Origin: Tetmemena sp. SeJ-2015
Taxonomy: Eukaryota > Ciliophora > Spirotrichea > Sporadotrichida > Oxytrichidae
Direction of reading: 5' to 3'
NCBI GenBank assembly: GCA_027382625.1
Contig: JAJKFJ010022785.1
Coordinates: 62,001 to 126,000 of the forward strand
Length of the DNA: 64,000 nt
Positions 25,180 through 38,296 of the stretch are shown here, one piece after another. Made by a program: the position numbers and the translations under genes. The notes below the pieces were generated by a model. That model did no database searches and had not been told where the DNA came from. It saw nothing but the letters and a program-made list of their open reading frames with translations. The stretch's first letter is position 1; each line of letters begins with the position of its first letter.

Positions 25180-27994
25180 TCAAACTGCAAAAAACTTCTT
25201 CATGTCCTCATGCCTAAAGTCTAGCAGATTTTCCTCTTTTAGGAGTTATCTTTAAATTTTAGCCTCTTTATTCGTATTTACAGTAGTATCTTGCAACTTC
25301 CTCTTTTTAATGAACTCAACCTTAAAATTATAATCTTGGTTATTGTTCCAACTAGCTTGCCCTGATCTATGACAAAGATCGTGTTGATATTTAGCATAAT
25401 GAACAGGAAGTGTATCTTCATCAGTTAAGCTTCTTCTTATATGATCGATGGACTACGATTGATTTTGAGCGTTTGGTCTTCGAAATCAATAGGAGCATTC
25501 CAAAAGCTTTTGACCACTTTGATTTTATTCCTCTAAAAGTCATTCAGGTCGTCTCTCTTAGTTTTTAGTTCACCCTCAACTTCGTCTAGCATATCTAGGT
25601 CTTGCAGACTTTTATTTTCCTTGTACTCCCAAAGAGGAATTGTGTGAATTAAGTCACGATAAAGATTGGAGTTATACTCTTTGACTTGCTGATAACTCTT
25701 GAAGTCTGTGATGAATTTGACACTATAAAGATGTATTTTTAAAGAGGATATAAGTACTTACAATCCTCCCTGCTAATTGAGATAGCTTCTGAGATGCTTT
25801 GTTGTCACAACATAGAGTAATTAACTGGAAAAAGATATAAATAGCCTCTAATTAAATCTTACTTGCTTGAGTCTAGTACAGGAATCTAGATGTTCTTCTG
25901 TCCTAGCTTATCAAGGAGGTAGGCAATATCTTTAATTTAGGAGTCTTCTTTTAAAAACAAGAAATTTCTGTTCAAGAGATCCCTGGCTCTCAAATCCTGA
26001 CTTTGATCTGCACCTAGACTAGGCAAGAAGGGGAAATTCTTGAACTCAAGCAGCACGTCAAAGATGCTCATGGTTATTGCCTGTGAGACCATATAAGAAA
26101 CAGACAAGCCTATGCAGATAGGAATCAAAAGGGTAATCTAGCCAGTAACTTCAAACATTATTACTGCTATAGAGATCGTCTTAGTCACTGATCCATACAC
26201 GCAAGTAGCTCCTACCACTGCATAGATACCCTCATCTATAAATATTATCTATTAGTATAAGTATTACGTTAAATTAGAGGGATATCATAATACTGCCCTA
26301 TAAGGTTTAGGCAGTGACCGAATAATCTCCCAAAAACTGCACCAAAAGATATCATCGGAGCAAAAATCCCATTAGGAAGCGGTAAAGTCAGGGAGAGCGT
26401 GATTATTATGAACTTCATTATGCAATAAGTTATCAACACAAGCTAAAAATAATATCTAATCTCCAGATTAGGATATGCGAAAACATGACCATCTAAAACG
26501 TTCTTTTATCAATCTGTATCTTACTTGTTGCTTGCTCAATGTCAGTATAGCTAAACATGATATTCCACACTTATCTCTCTGGAAAGTGCAGGAATTTTAG
26601 AGGGAATTGCACAAAAGATATAAACAGGATAACTATGAAGCACCACTTCCATCTATTAAGGAGTAATGGGTTTTTAAGTTTTGCTCTCAGAAAAACTACT
26701 TTGGATAAAATGTGCACAAACTGTCTTCCAACTATAGCTGAGAGATAGCCTAATATAATGAAGAAGAAAACTTCGTGGTTTAATTGATACTCTTCGAAGA
26801 CGGTATACTTAGGAGGCTTTACGAAGGGAAGAGAATGCATGAGATAGTACACAAAAATTGTGGCAGTGCAGCAAAGCATTCCTTTCCATAAGTTCCCCAA
26901 TGTGTAGTATGTGCCTATAAGTTCCATAGCGAATAGAACACCACCAATAGGGCAGCCTGCTGAACAGCAAGTTCCAGCCGCAATCGCAGCTGCATATGCA
27001 TGGAGTTTTGCTTGATAGTTTTGACTTAAATCTTTGAAGTAAGATACTCTGTGAGTCAGCTGGTGAGATATTACCCCGGACATATGAACAAAAGAACCAT
27101 ATCTCCCTAGTGAAAGCCCTCCAATAATTGCAACAGTTACCCCCACTAATTTTCCAATCAAAGCTCTGATAGAAAGAAATGTGCTAATGTGGACTCCTGC
27201 TAACACTGCTTTCATTTCTGGTAAACTTGAACCCTCGGCATCTCTGCTATAGTACTCTCTACAAACAAGATTTTAGTAACATAAATATTACCCTATGCAT
27301 GCTACAAACATCACACATGAGGTGTTGAAACAGATCCACATAGCATATCTAAGCCAGTAGTTGATCTCGTCATTGTGTCCAATCCTATTTTTCACTTTTA
27401 ATCAGTAAGGTCTTTCATTTTCCATACATAAAGAGTACAAATAATATCTGCTTTATCACTTACTAGTCAATCCCTCATCATTTTATTAAAATTTATTCAA
27501 GTAATATCCCTCAAATATGCACAGATCTTGAAAATAGCAAATTACTGCAGTCAAGGAACCTAGAGTGACCAAGAAAATGAATTTTTTAACTTGACTAATC
27601 TAATGATGATACAAAATACCCCTAGTCTGTTGAGCATCTGCTTCTACTCCTAAATTCTTTTCATGTTAATACCCTTTTATGTGATCCTTCTGTCCTATAG
27701 TCTGTCTTGGTTGGGAAACCACTGAAAACTTCTTGGCTGAGTTTCTATGATTATGGAAAAATTCATTTGTTAGAGTTTTCCTTTTCTTTGCATTTTCTTA
27801 TCCAGGAGTCTATTCCACCACATAAAAAAACATAATTGGAAGTTACTAAACACACTTATGTCCTCAAAGAAACCTCCATAATCTATAAATGAGTTAATAT
27901 CTAATAGTGTTTTACCATCCAGGACATTTATCTGTTGTTCCTTTTGCTTATAGTAGTTTGTCTATTTGAATAAGAAAATATCAAATGATTACAT
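25180..27994 (-). CDS. CLC-type chloride channel or transporter
   Basis: Starts MQSFDIFLFKQTNYYK at 27994 and ends HEDMKKFFAV-TGA at 25180. Family motifs: NYWLRYAMWICFNTSC helix, RDAEGSSLPEMKAVLAGV (selectivity motif GSxxPE), GRYGSFVHMSG, AAAIAAGTCCSAGCPIGGVL and FAMELIGTYY. Several hydrophobic helices follow. The C-terminal half should contain the CBS pair. The CLC GREGP motif is GRYGS here: the gating/proton glutamate is Tyr and the Pro is Ser. A GT-AG intron of about 33 nt precedes the EGSSLPE block (about 27253-27290). IESs are likely near 27400-27480 and 27830. It probably acts in plasma or contractile/lysosomal membranes (inference). Convergent with the PI4-kinase, 78 bp apart. Confidence 0.9.
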
Positions 27995-28182
27995 TCAACC
28001 TGTCAAGGTCTTTTATAGAAAGAAATAAAGAAATAAGTATGAATTAATCCATTTTATAAAATACTAATAGCTCGAGCATGTGTTACAAATATTTTTGAAG
28101 AAGGTAAGTCTAGCCTCTTTACAACCTAATTTAGCAGAATATTAATTTAATGCAATAATACTCAAGTCCTTAATATTAGAAT

Positions 28183-31100
28183 TCAAAGTTAGACACTTAA
28201 AATAGGGAGATTGAAGGTGAGCATCGATCTTCTGGCAATAATATTAAAGGCCTCTTCTCTGCGGTTAGTGAAAGCCACATAGTATTTGTTGTGAGTTCTG
28301 AGAGGGGTTCCATTTGGGTTTTTCTCATCCAGAGGTTCATCATTACCGAGCTCATCCTTAGTGAAAGTTCTTCTATTAAACATCAACTCAATATCATTCA
28401 TTTGTTTTAAGATAAGTAAATTTGTATATGACCTAATCTGAAGCCTGATCCCGCCTGAGGCCTGTCGTTCATCACTATCATCTAAGAAGTTCTAGCTCCA
28501 TCATTTTCCACAAAGACGGCGCTATTTATAGAATAGTAGTTTGCAGCTGCTAGAGAAGGCATTCCTTAGTCGTTAATACCAGCTTGCTGTGTCCTCTTTA
28601 TGAATAAGGATATTTAGTTATCTATTATTTTATATGAGCTCAAGTCCGTTGGAGTCAGAATAGAACACTCCCTTGTTCTTAATACTTGAGTCAATCCAGT
28701 TTACGGTAACTTCTTGATTTCTATTTATACCTGCGAATTCAACCTCAAACTCCAGTTCTTGGCAAGTTAACAAAACAATTTTTAATTTAAAGTCTAGCCT
28801 TACTGAGAGAGCTTTACTCTAACCAGACTCTCTCCCATCTAAGGATTTACGTATTTGATGAGGATCTAAGATACATCATCTCCCTCAAAACTCTCCATAC
28901 CCATGAATTCCAACTCGTAGTGGATGGGGTCCTTGTGCGAGGGTTTGAATACATAGATACCTCCCTATCTCCTAGGGCCCTCAAAACTCTTGTAGTACAT
29001 GAAATCAAATTTGAAATTTCTGGGGCGAATATCTTCGCCCATGATGTAGCTAAACTCTAGCTCCCCTTTGTCGTTGTGGGTTGCCTTCAGTCTGCAGTTA
29101 TCTGTCAGCACTTCAATAAACAGAATCAAAATAGAATAAAAGTTATAAGCATTTCGAGAGTCCTAGATGACTATTAGTGATGAGTAGGTTTTATGGGATG
29201 ATCGCCATTGGGATCAACATCTTTAGTCGGCTTCTTCTTGTGCTTATTTTTATGCTCCTAGTCTTGGAGTAAAAATTCATCTTCTCTTCTTCTACTATTA
29301 AATATCTTCCCCTAGATTTATAAAATGTGAGAATGAATTTAATCGCAATTCCAAATGGATCTTACAGCTATCTGACTAATTCTTCATCAGCAACAACTTT
29401 CTCAATTTATTTTTTAAAAAAAGCTTATTCTCTTGCTGAACTGTTAGCTTCCTGCCTTTTTCTTCAGAGGTAGAGACTGTTTGAACTCGCACCAGTAGGT
29501 AGGAGAGAGGCAAGATCTTCCTATTTATAGCCAGCTCGACAACATCTGCTGGTCCTTAAAACGGATTTACGTTGGGGAAGTCCACTATCTCAATCAATAA
29601 TTAAACTTGTACATATTTTATAGGTTTCAATGTCAAGTTCTATATAAAAAGCATAAATCTTCCACGAATTTTTGACTCTGCTCGTCGTAGATCTTGACCT
29701 TGTAAGTGTCAGAAAAATAAAATTTAGTCTTCAGGAAGTCTGATAAAGAATCTTTCTTAGGAGAAGAAGGAGGGATTATAAATTACAAAGTAACTCATCT
29801 CCTTATCAGCTGTCTCGCCTTAGAGGCTCAGAATAGGCACGGAGGTCGAATTTTTGTGGAATAATAACTTTGGCATATCCCAGTTTAATCCCAACTTAGT
29901 CTAAGCTATTGACAAAATAGTTTCTACATTTTAATTTAAAAACAAAAACAAAAACTTATTGAAAAGCAAATAAATAGGCGTATTTATTTTCGTCAAAGAC
30001 CTAGCCTATCAGTTAAGATTTAAAATAATTGAAGATTGATGGTCAGTGACTCCTTGAGTGGAGGTTCCTGTAATCGTATCATGATGCATCAGGAAAGACC
30101 AGTGCTCCTAGAGTGCATTTCCAGACTTCTTTATGTCCTAAACAGTAGAGCTCTAAATAAATTAAGAAGGTTAGCTCTCGCCAGTCAATAATAGCTGACC
30201 TATCATTTAAACTTCAATAACCGCAAATACTAAGCAAAATGCTTTTAAGGATAGATTGTGGTAGTAGTTTCTGATAGTGCCACGAACTCTCTTACAAGTT
30301 CCTTAAATAAATAAGCAGGCGGTAAAAATTAAACTGAGGTCTTGAAGTATAATAGCCACTCCAATAGTGCTCGTAGCCCTGATTGTGAGTAAATATGTCA
30401 CCAGTGTAAACTGGTACCTTGAATTGAGTCTTATTGAGGTACTCCTCACTCAGTTCTGAAAGATATTGTTGGAAGGAGCTGAACTTGAACTCGTACTTGT
30501 CTGATCTTTTCATGATCTCGGCTGTCAGACTCTCCACGAAACGATAGGCGTCATTCGCGTCATTGAAAGCAAAGTCATCTCCGAAGAACATAACTACGTT
30601 ATGGGAATCCACATATACATACAGTATCAATGTTAATGTTATCGGTCTTGTAGCCTCTGAGATAATTTTCAAAGCATCTGAAGTAACCATCTGAGTCAAG
30701 TTACTCATTCACAAAGCTGTTTACTTCTCTGAATCCGTTGCCCATAAATCTCATATCACATGGGGAGGTGAAATTGTGAAATGAAAACTCAACAATTACA
30801 AGTGTACATATCTCTGAAGATGTTAGTGAACATCATTTCTTTGGTCTGATAGGGTCCCTGAGGTCCTTCAAAGGTAGGCTGCCAGAAGAATTGCCAGTTC
30901 TAAGCGTCTTCAAGTGCATCCTTCATCCCGTTGCTCATTCTTCCAATCATAAAAGCATCATAGCCTAGGTCCATGAAAGCTTTAGCTGTGTTAGATGAAT
31001 GATACTATCATATAAAATGAGCAATCTGAATGACCGAACGCATCAGCATGCCAGGCCACCTTTACAGTGAGGTTGAACTCTCTTTGAAGAAAGTCGTGTC

Positions 31101-31981
31101 CAACTTTGATATTTTCAATGATGTCTTCATATAGAGGAGTAGCTTCATCGCTTGCAATCCAGCCACCGTTATTAAATACCCATCTTCCCTCTGCGAGGAG
31201 TTTTCTAAATCTTTGCTGCATCTGATGGTCTTGCTCGTACCACCATCTTTGGAAGAACCAAATCTCGGCGTGATTGAAAGTACGCGCTGGGTTACTCTCC
31301 AGAGCCTCGACAACGTGGGTGTAAATATATTTGACTTGGTCGTTATAATACTAGTCTGGGGTCTTAAGCCAACCAGCATCCTAGTGGGAATGGCATATCA
31401 TATGCACTACCTTTTTCTTCTGATAAACCCAGTCACCTTTCGTAAATAAGATATAAATTTAATTGTCTTTCGCTTTCCAGTCTTTCTTCTTATCGAATAC
31501 TGGAGGATAGCAAATAATTTGTTTGCACGAAGAATTTAATAAATTAGATGGCTGCTCTGTCCCATAGTTTTCATGATAGAAAATAAATAGCAAACAAAAG
31601 TTCTCAAAATTTATTAAGATAGGTTGAAAGAGAGCATTATAGGATTGTTATGAATCATTGCTACCATGCTTGAAAATTTGATTTAGTTGACGCTCTGTTT
31701 TTAGGTAAGAATAGTCATCTTGGGCGGTGTCTCCACGCAATTCAAAATTTATGTCAGTAGTCCCTTATTTCAAAAGCTCCAGAAACAAATTATATCAACA
31801 AGGAATAATATAATAGAGAATTCTGGTCTCTTATTCTCTGAGCTGAGAATTTTTAAGTTCATTATTTAGGGAGGAACCATCCACAAATGAAGAATTTTGG
31901 TCTGAGAGGATCTACTAAGTCTGTTGGAGTGTAGCTGCTCAAAATAAATAATTCTCCAAGCAAGAGTAAAAGCGATAGCAT
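28183..31981 (-). CDS. GH38 alpha-mannosidase A (C-terminally short)
   Basis: Begins MLSLLLLLGELFILSSY (signal peptide). The catalytic domain shows MICHSHQDAGWLKTPDQYY (zinc-binding HxHxD), FFQRWWYEQDHQMQQRFR, NNGGWIASDEATPLYEDI, WHADAFGHS with the catalytic Asp, VMFFGDDFAF and GYYTSRPQF. The middle and C-terminal domains include ELMFNRRTFTKDELGN. It ends at the TGA at 28183-28185 just after NKYYVAFTNRREEAF, about 130 residues earlier than paralogues B and D. IESs are at 30598-30622 and 30997-31027, with others likely in 28500-29900. The enzyme class cleaves alpha-mannose from glycans in lysosomes or the secretory path. Closest class is lysosomal-type GH38. Confidence 0.92.
30598..30622. other. 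IES in mannosidase A, pointer TAC
   Basis: TAC at 30595-30597 and 30620-30622. Removal gives NINIDTVVMFFGDDFAF on the minus strand. Same place as IESs in paralogues B and C and the element in D. Confidence 0.75.
30997..31027. other. IES in mannosidase A catalytic motif, pointer GAATGA
   Basis: GAATGA at 30997-31002 and 31028-31033. Removal gives WHADAFGHSSNTAKAFMDL on the minus strand. A 31-bp insert directly after the catalytic WHADAFGHS motif. Confidence 0.88.
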
Positions 31982-33259
31982 TTTAATCTATCTTTTACTC
32001 TTGGTACTTGATTTGTTTAATTCAAACATATTTTAAGAATAATTTTAAGTATTTATTTGAATAAAATGGAAAATGATAAATACTATTCAGATTAAAGAAA
32101 AGAAGAAATTTATTATCACAAATTAAAAAGACTTTCTATCATTCGATGATCATAAATGTGCATTAAAACTCTTATCATATTATAATATTGCCATCATTAT
32201 ATTGTCATATATTATTTTCTTTTTGAAAAAATATATTTATTTATTAAATTTTTTAGCTGTAAGAATAATTATTATAAATTATCTATTCAATCTACTAAAG
32301 CTTTCAATTAATAAGCTTTAAGATCTTAAAATCATTAATACGTTTGCTATTTCTGTGTATTAGAAAATCGTTTAGGCTTTCTGTTTTAAAAAAAAATTGC
32401 TTGAGTTATTATAAGAAGGATATAATTAAAGTATTGTAATTGATATTTTAAAAATTACAAATTAGAAAGAGCTTTTACATGCAAGGTATATATAATCAAC
32501 TTGCCCACCCTTCATTTTATTCATAATCTTTTCCCTTAATTATTATTTTCTTTCGAATTATCTTTATTTTGAAATCACTAAGAACCTTTTTTGTCATTTT
32601 AACTTAATTAGCTGCTCTTGCTTGAACATAATCTTCTCCACATTTTTCATGATTATTATCTACCACTCCCATCAGTGTGGTTGCATATATTTCTTTAAGT
32701 GTCTCTTTCATATTCACGTTCATCAATTTTATGATATATATTTGCAGAGATAAGAACCTTTGTTTTCCCTTTTATCTTCCTTTTATTAAAATATGTGTTT
32801 AATTGTTATTTTTATTTAAATAATAGAAGGAAAACTAATCCTCCAATAATAGCTTCAGTTACTATATCATCTTTGTATCAACCTTAAACTTACAATTTTC
32901 TCTCATCAAAAATTCATAAAAATAGAAAGGAGAGATTTTTTATTTTTAAGGAGTTCGTATGATTTAAAAATAATAAATCGATATTAATTCCTACAATAAA
33001 TTATTATAATTAACAATTTTTTGTCATTCTTAACTTCTGTAAATCAATCTCTCTCTGAAAATGTTTGAATTTCCTATATTTAGAATATTTTTTTAGTTTT
33101 GAGTAGGGTAAAATTGATTCAGATACAAATTTGAAAAAGAAAGATTGATATATGATATTTAGATAAGTTATATAACTGGATTGTGGCTGGGAAAGATTAT
33201 TATTATCTATTACATCATCATCACTATCATCACTTTAGAAGGTAGTTAATTTAAGATTA
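31982..33259. other. Long AT-rich spacer between mannosidases A and B
   Basis: 1.28 kb of very AT-rich DNA with A and T runs and no coding block I can support on either strand. It is the longest spacer in the array and probably germline-limited. Confidence 0.6.
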
Positions 33260-36200
33260 TCAAAGAGCTCTCCAAAACTCTATTTTATAAGCTATCAGCT
33301 TAAAAGTCGCCTCATTATCGTAGTCTTAGTCAAACTCCAATTCTTCAGCCGTTAAGGGCTAGCCAAAAAAGGAGAAATTATGATTATATTTGTACAAAGC
33401 CTGTCAACTTAGTTCTCGTAATTTTGTAAGGTCTGTGACTATATCATTTAAAATAGTAGAATTTATGATGACCAACTGGTTTGCTAGTGAAGCTGTTTGC
33501 GTCAAGATAGGCCTCCATGAAAAATAGATATTTTCATTTTTTAATAAGAATACAGCGGCATCAAAGCCAGTATAGATGTCTCTGGTGGCTTTAGGATTGA
33601 AGAAGAGCAAATGGACGAGAACAGAATTCATGTCGTTGTTAGACATCAATTTAACATCCACTATGCCGTGATTATTTGTAAGAGTGAGTAAATTCTGCAC
33701 CTTCTCATAGTGAGAGAGCAGCACTGAAGAGTCTGGGATCGCATTTAAAGCGCTGGCTTAGACAACCTACAGAGGATTAAATTAAAAATTTAATTATAAA
33801 TAGGGTTGAAGGTGAGAAGCATTCATTCATGCAAATTTGAAGTTATATAGCCAAAGATATGAATACAATTTTACCATCTCTACTGAATTGCATCAAAAGC
33901 CTATTATCTTGAGTCAGTAAAGATCAGCCAGTATTTGTTATGAGATCTACGAGGCGCTTAATAGGAATCTAATTCATCAAGAGGCTCTTAATTTCCTAAA
34001 TCGTCTTATGTCATCACTCTTCTGTCGAAGAGCAGTTCGACATGTCCTTTTCTAAAAGCAGAGCCAGATTAAGATCGGTCATTCATGACTATCATTTGCT
34101 AAGTCTAGTCCTGATTTTGGATGAAAATTGCCTTATTTATATCGTAGAAGTTTTTGGGAACTACTGAAGGGGAAAATTCCATCGTATGAACCTTAAATTA
34201 AATATAATACGCTAAACTCCCTCCAAGAAAGTTCTTTTTACAAAGTCAAGTCCATTTGAGTCAGTGTAGAATACACCTTCATTAGAAATGTCATCTGAGA
34301 TGAAGTTAATCGTTGCTTCTTCGTTTGGCTGAAGTCCAGTGAATGAAACCTCAAAAGAAATTTCATCCCAATCTTCCTCTTCTTATTGGTCAAACAGTGT
34401 AACTATAATTTATAAAAAATTTATTAAGAAGTAGCTTTGACAAAGACTTCCTGATACTAAGGATTCAAGTACTTTATCTATAGTTGCGATAAACCTTCTC
34501 CATTCAATGCCTTTATACTCTAAAGAGAAAGAGGATACTGAAACGGATCAGTCTCAGTTGGCTTGAAAACATAGAGGCCGCCTTTTCTGCTTGGTCCGGT
34601 ATAACTTTAAATTTATACACATATCAAAACTGAGATAGTACTTAAAATCAAATCTGAAAGATCTTAATTATTTCATGGTTTTACTATCTCTCATTATAAA
34701 TTGAAGCTCTTTGTTTTCCAACTGCTTAACTTCTAGCTCCTTTTGGAAGAGTAAAAAATTAATGAAAGAGAAAATACAACCATTAAGGTTCCCTGTTTCA
34801 TTTTAATTTATTAGGTTCGTGCTATTATGTCTTTGTATTTCTGAGGTTGAATGATTTTAATTGTCCTAATTATCTTAATTCGTATGATTTGCGAGCTCAT
34901 CATAAGGCATTATCGTTTAAAAACTTCCTTCTTCTCCTTTTAAAAATCACTAAAAGATGTGTATTACAGCTGTCTATTTGGAATTCTATTACCTTTGATG
35001 GGTCTTGTGCTGGTGTTAGTTTTACGATCTGGATAATTTTATGCGAAAGTGGTTTTATTTAGAGTTGAGGGATATAAACCTCTTACAACACTATCGTTTG
35101 ATTGTCAATAAAATTATTAAAATATGCTGCTCTGAAAGGGCAAAGGTTGCTTAAGTCCTAACAAAAGCAGATACTTTCTCTTCATACACGTGCGTAGAGT
35201 ATGCCCATTAATAAATAAGTAATTGATATATCTTAATTACTCGCTATAGGGAATCTAAAAGGTTATCTTGTCTTGAATATGGAGAGAGGGATTATAGATC
35301 ACGATATAGATTGAGGAAGCATTTAAGTATTCATAAGCTGTATACAACTAAGAAAAGGACTGTAAGCTCTAGTAGTCTCTGAAGTTAAACTTCAAGTTTT
35401 TAAAACTGAAGCCCAACTACTTTTAGAGTAACTTCACAATTGACTGGTTGGCATTAGCCATAATTACAAATAGAATATTTAAAGAGGAGGAAGATATTTA
35501 AATGATAATCAACTCAATGAGCTCAGTTTGGATATAAATAAATATTCATGACACCTTGAGTGGAAGTGCCAGTGATAGTATCGTGGTGCATGAGGAAAGC
35601 CCATTCTTCCTGCATAGTCTTACTCAATTCTCTCATCTCCCTGTATTCTGGGAATTGATTGCTCCTTAGCTTAACTATTTACAGTGCGATCATTTATAAA
35701 TAATGAATTTGAAGGGTGAATTGACTGGCTTAAGTGTACTCTCGCACCAGCTCTTTAAAAACTGGCCTCGAAGTGTAGTAGCCTGACCAGTAATTAAAAA
35801 AGTAATGCTCCTCTCCATACAGATAGGGAAATAAGTCTCCCTTGAAAACTGGGAAATTAATTCTTCCTTCTTCTTGAGAATTATCTTTCTAGCTTTACTC
35901 TATCTCTTGGCTAAGTTCTTGAGATATCTGCTGAAAGTGCTATACTTCATCTCATATCTTGAGCTCCTCTGATTTTTTTAATTAGTTAACTGAAATAATT
36001 GGAGAGATTTACTTCTTAGATGAGTTAGTCAAGCTTCTTGTAAGCGTCCCTCGCATAGGAGTAGGAAAAGTCATCCCCGAAAAGCATTATCACGTTTAAA
36101 ATACACTTACTTAATAAAAATGATATTGCTTTATAGTTTTGAGTTCTGCTTCCTTTGAGATAGTTTTCAAAGCATTTGATTAGGCCAGTGTCTTCATCTA

Positions 36201-37891
36201 ACTCTTTCTTCACTAATAAACATTGCTTTTTAAATTCACTAGCTCTTCAGGGTTGTAGTTTAATTAGAGGGGAATAAAATTAATTTTAAAAGAGTATAAT
36301 TTTCTATAAATTAAAGTCTCACTCAAAGTGCTCCTACCTTCTATTGTGAAGTAGCATGTAACTCCTGTAAATTAAAATATCTTATCGCCTCTCGAATTTT
36401 GTCCAGTTGACTATAAGAAAATGCATATTTGTAAAAGTCTCTTGGTCCTTCAGTCTACATAATTATATTTGAAAGATGAATGATGGAAGAGTCACAACTA
36501 GTCCTCTTCGTACGAGAAAATAAGTTTGTAATAAAATATTTAATTTAATGGTTATAGTTTCCAGGAGAGTTACCAATCATTATGTTGCAAGGACTCATGT
36601 AAATTCATTCAAAAAGTTCCTTCATCAATATGACATATAAGAAGTTTATATGTTGTCATAAAACTCCACATAGAGCATGTCTCTACTCTAATAAGTTTAT
36701 CTTAATTAGAAAAGAAGAAAATTAATTTTCTCTTTAAATATATAACCTCCTCATTTTTATACGAAATAGGATCTATTAATTTAAAATAAGCGCCTTCTAC
36801 TCCTTCGAAAGTGGGCTGCCAAAAAAACTGTCTGCTCTAGGCGTTTTCATATTTGATGAGCTCTTAGTTATTGATCCTCCCAAAGAAGAACGCATCAAAC
36901 CCTATGTCCATGAATATTCTCGCGTTCTCCGATGAATGTCCACAATTTCAAAATTAAAAGTATTGATGAGTTATTATCCAAATGCGTCTGCATGCCAACC
37001 TATTTTAGGAGTAATTTTAAACTCCCTTTGTAGGAAGTCATGCCCTACTTTTATATTGTGGTAAAAGTCTGAGTATAAGGGATTGGCTTCGTCTGTGGCC
37101 CTACCCAGCCTCCATTCACGAAATCCCACCTTCCCTCCTTCACAAGCTCCTTCACTATACAATAATTTTATTCCCTAAAAGTGGTTTTAACTTTGTGCTT
37201 GGTGTCTTCATTTTACTCAACCCACCAGTTCTTGAAGAATTGAATCTCTGCATGGATGAAAAAACAATTTATTAAATTTCTATTTGTACTTAGAAAGTCC
37301 TCTGCTTGTTCTGAAAGAGAGCAGCTACTACTTCTGAGTAGATTCTGTTTACACTGTTTTGATACTGGCTGTTTGAATAAATCCAGCCTGCATCCTAGTG
37401 AGAGTGAGCTATCACATGCACTATCCTTTTACCAAAATTATTAAAATCAATCTATAATAAGTAGTTAAATTATCTTGGAGGAACAGGTTTAAAATCTTTA
37501 AAATTAAATAGAGAAGAATTAATTTCAAATCAAAGGAGTCGTCATAGATCTTGCTATTCCTTCTGTCATGTATTCCCCAAACAATGGTTTAAACTATTTA
37601 TATTAAAGTTGAGAAGTCAAGTAGCTTTGAGTGGCTTCATGTTGTTATATATTTCTGAGATCTTTTTCAATACTACTACTTTCCTCGTCCTTGTTTTCAT
37701 GTCTTAGAATTTGCTTTAGTACTGGATCTTTAAAGCCTGATTAGTGCATTTTCCTTAGAGCTCACCAATTAAAAATGAAGACTTTAAAGTATAAAGAGAT
37801 AAATTTAAAAACCAATAGCAAGCTCAAAGAGAGCAGATAAAAGAATCGAAGAAAGAACCAACTTTTTGAAAGATTTTACATTCTTTGACAT
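33260..37891 (-). CDS. GH38 alpha-mannosidase B
   Basis: Signal-like start [18 protein letters not shown] at 37891 and TGA at 33260-33262. The catalytic block shows [46 protein letters not shown] joined to [20 protein letters not shown] by an IES, and [17 protein letters not shown]. The C-terminal part reads [22 protein letters not shown], then [20 protein letters not shown] and [18 protein letters not shown], with an acidic tail near the end. IESs are at 36939-36976 and around 36086-36130, with several more in the C-terminal half where frames change. Same strand and order as its neighbours. Confidence 0.9.
36939..36976. other. IES in mannosidase B catalytic motif, pointer TCCA
   Basis: TCCA at 36939-36942 and 36977-36980. 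Removal gives [16 protein letters not shown] on the minus strand. The 38-bp insert splits the catalytic motif between Gly and His. Confidence 0.85.
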
Positions 37892-38296
37892 TACAAGTGG
37901 CTGTCTGTATGTAGAATTTTTTACTGAAGCGACATAAGATGATAAATCGCTATAACCTTTTTAGTTTTCATATTTAACCTGTCTTAATTAAAAAATGAAT
38001 TTATTAAGTAATAATTAGTATTTTTGGTTAATTAAGCCTTACTTCTCTAAAAATTGATTGATTTTTATGAAATGATATACAAACTTCTTTTACTATATTT
38101 AATTTTTTTCTTTAAAATCTTATAGCTATACAATTTAGATATATTTTTCATTTTAGTTATTAAAGAAATCAATTAATTCATAAGCTTATCAGTCCTGATT
38201 CGTTTTTGTTAAATTTGTCTCTGTCAAAAGAATTAGATTTAAAAAGTAACTATATCGAATACCTTCCTCCTAGAATCTTAATAGGAGATTTCTTCT
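37892..38296. other. AT-rich spacer between mannosidases B and C
   Basis: About 400 bp of AT-rich DNA with no supported coding block. Confidence 0.5.
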
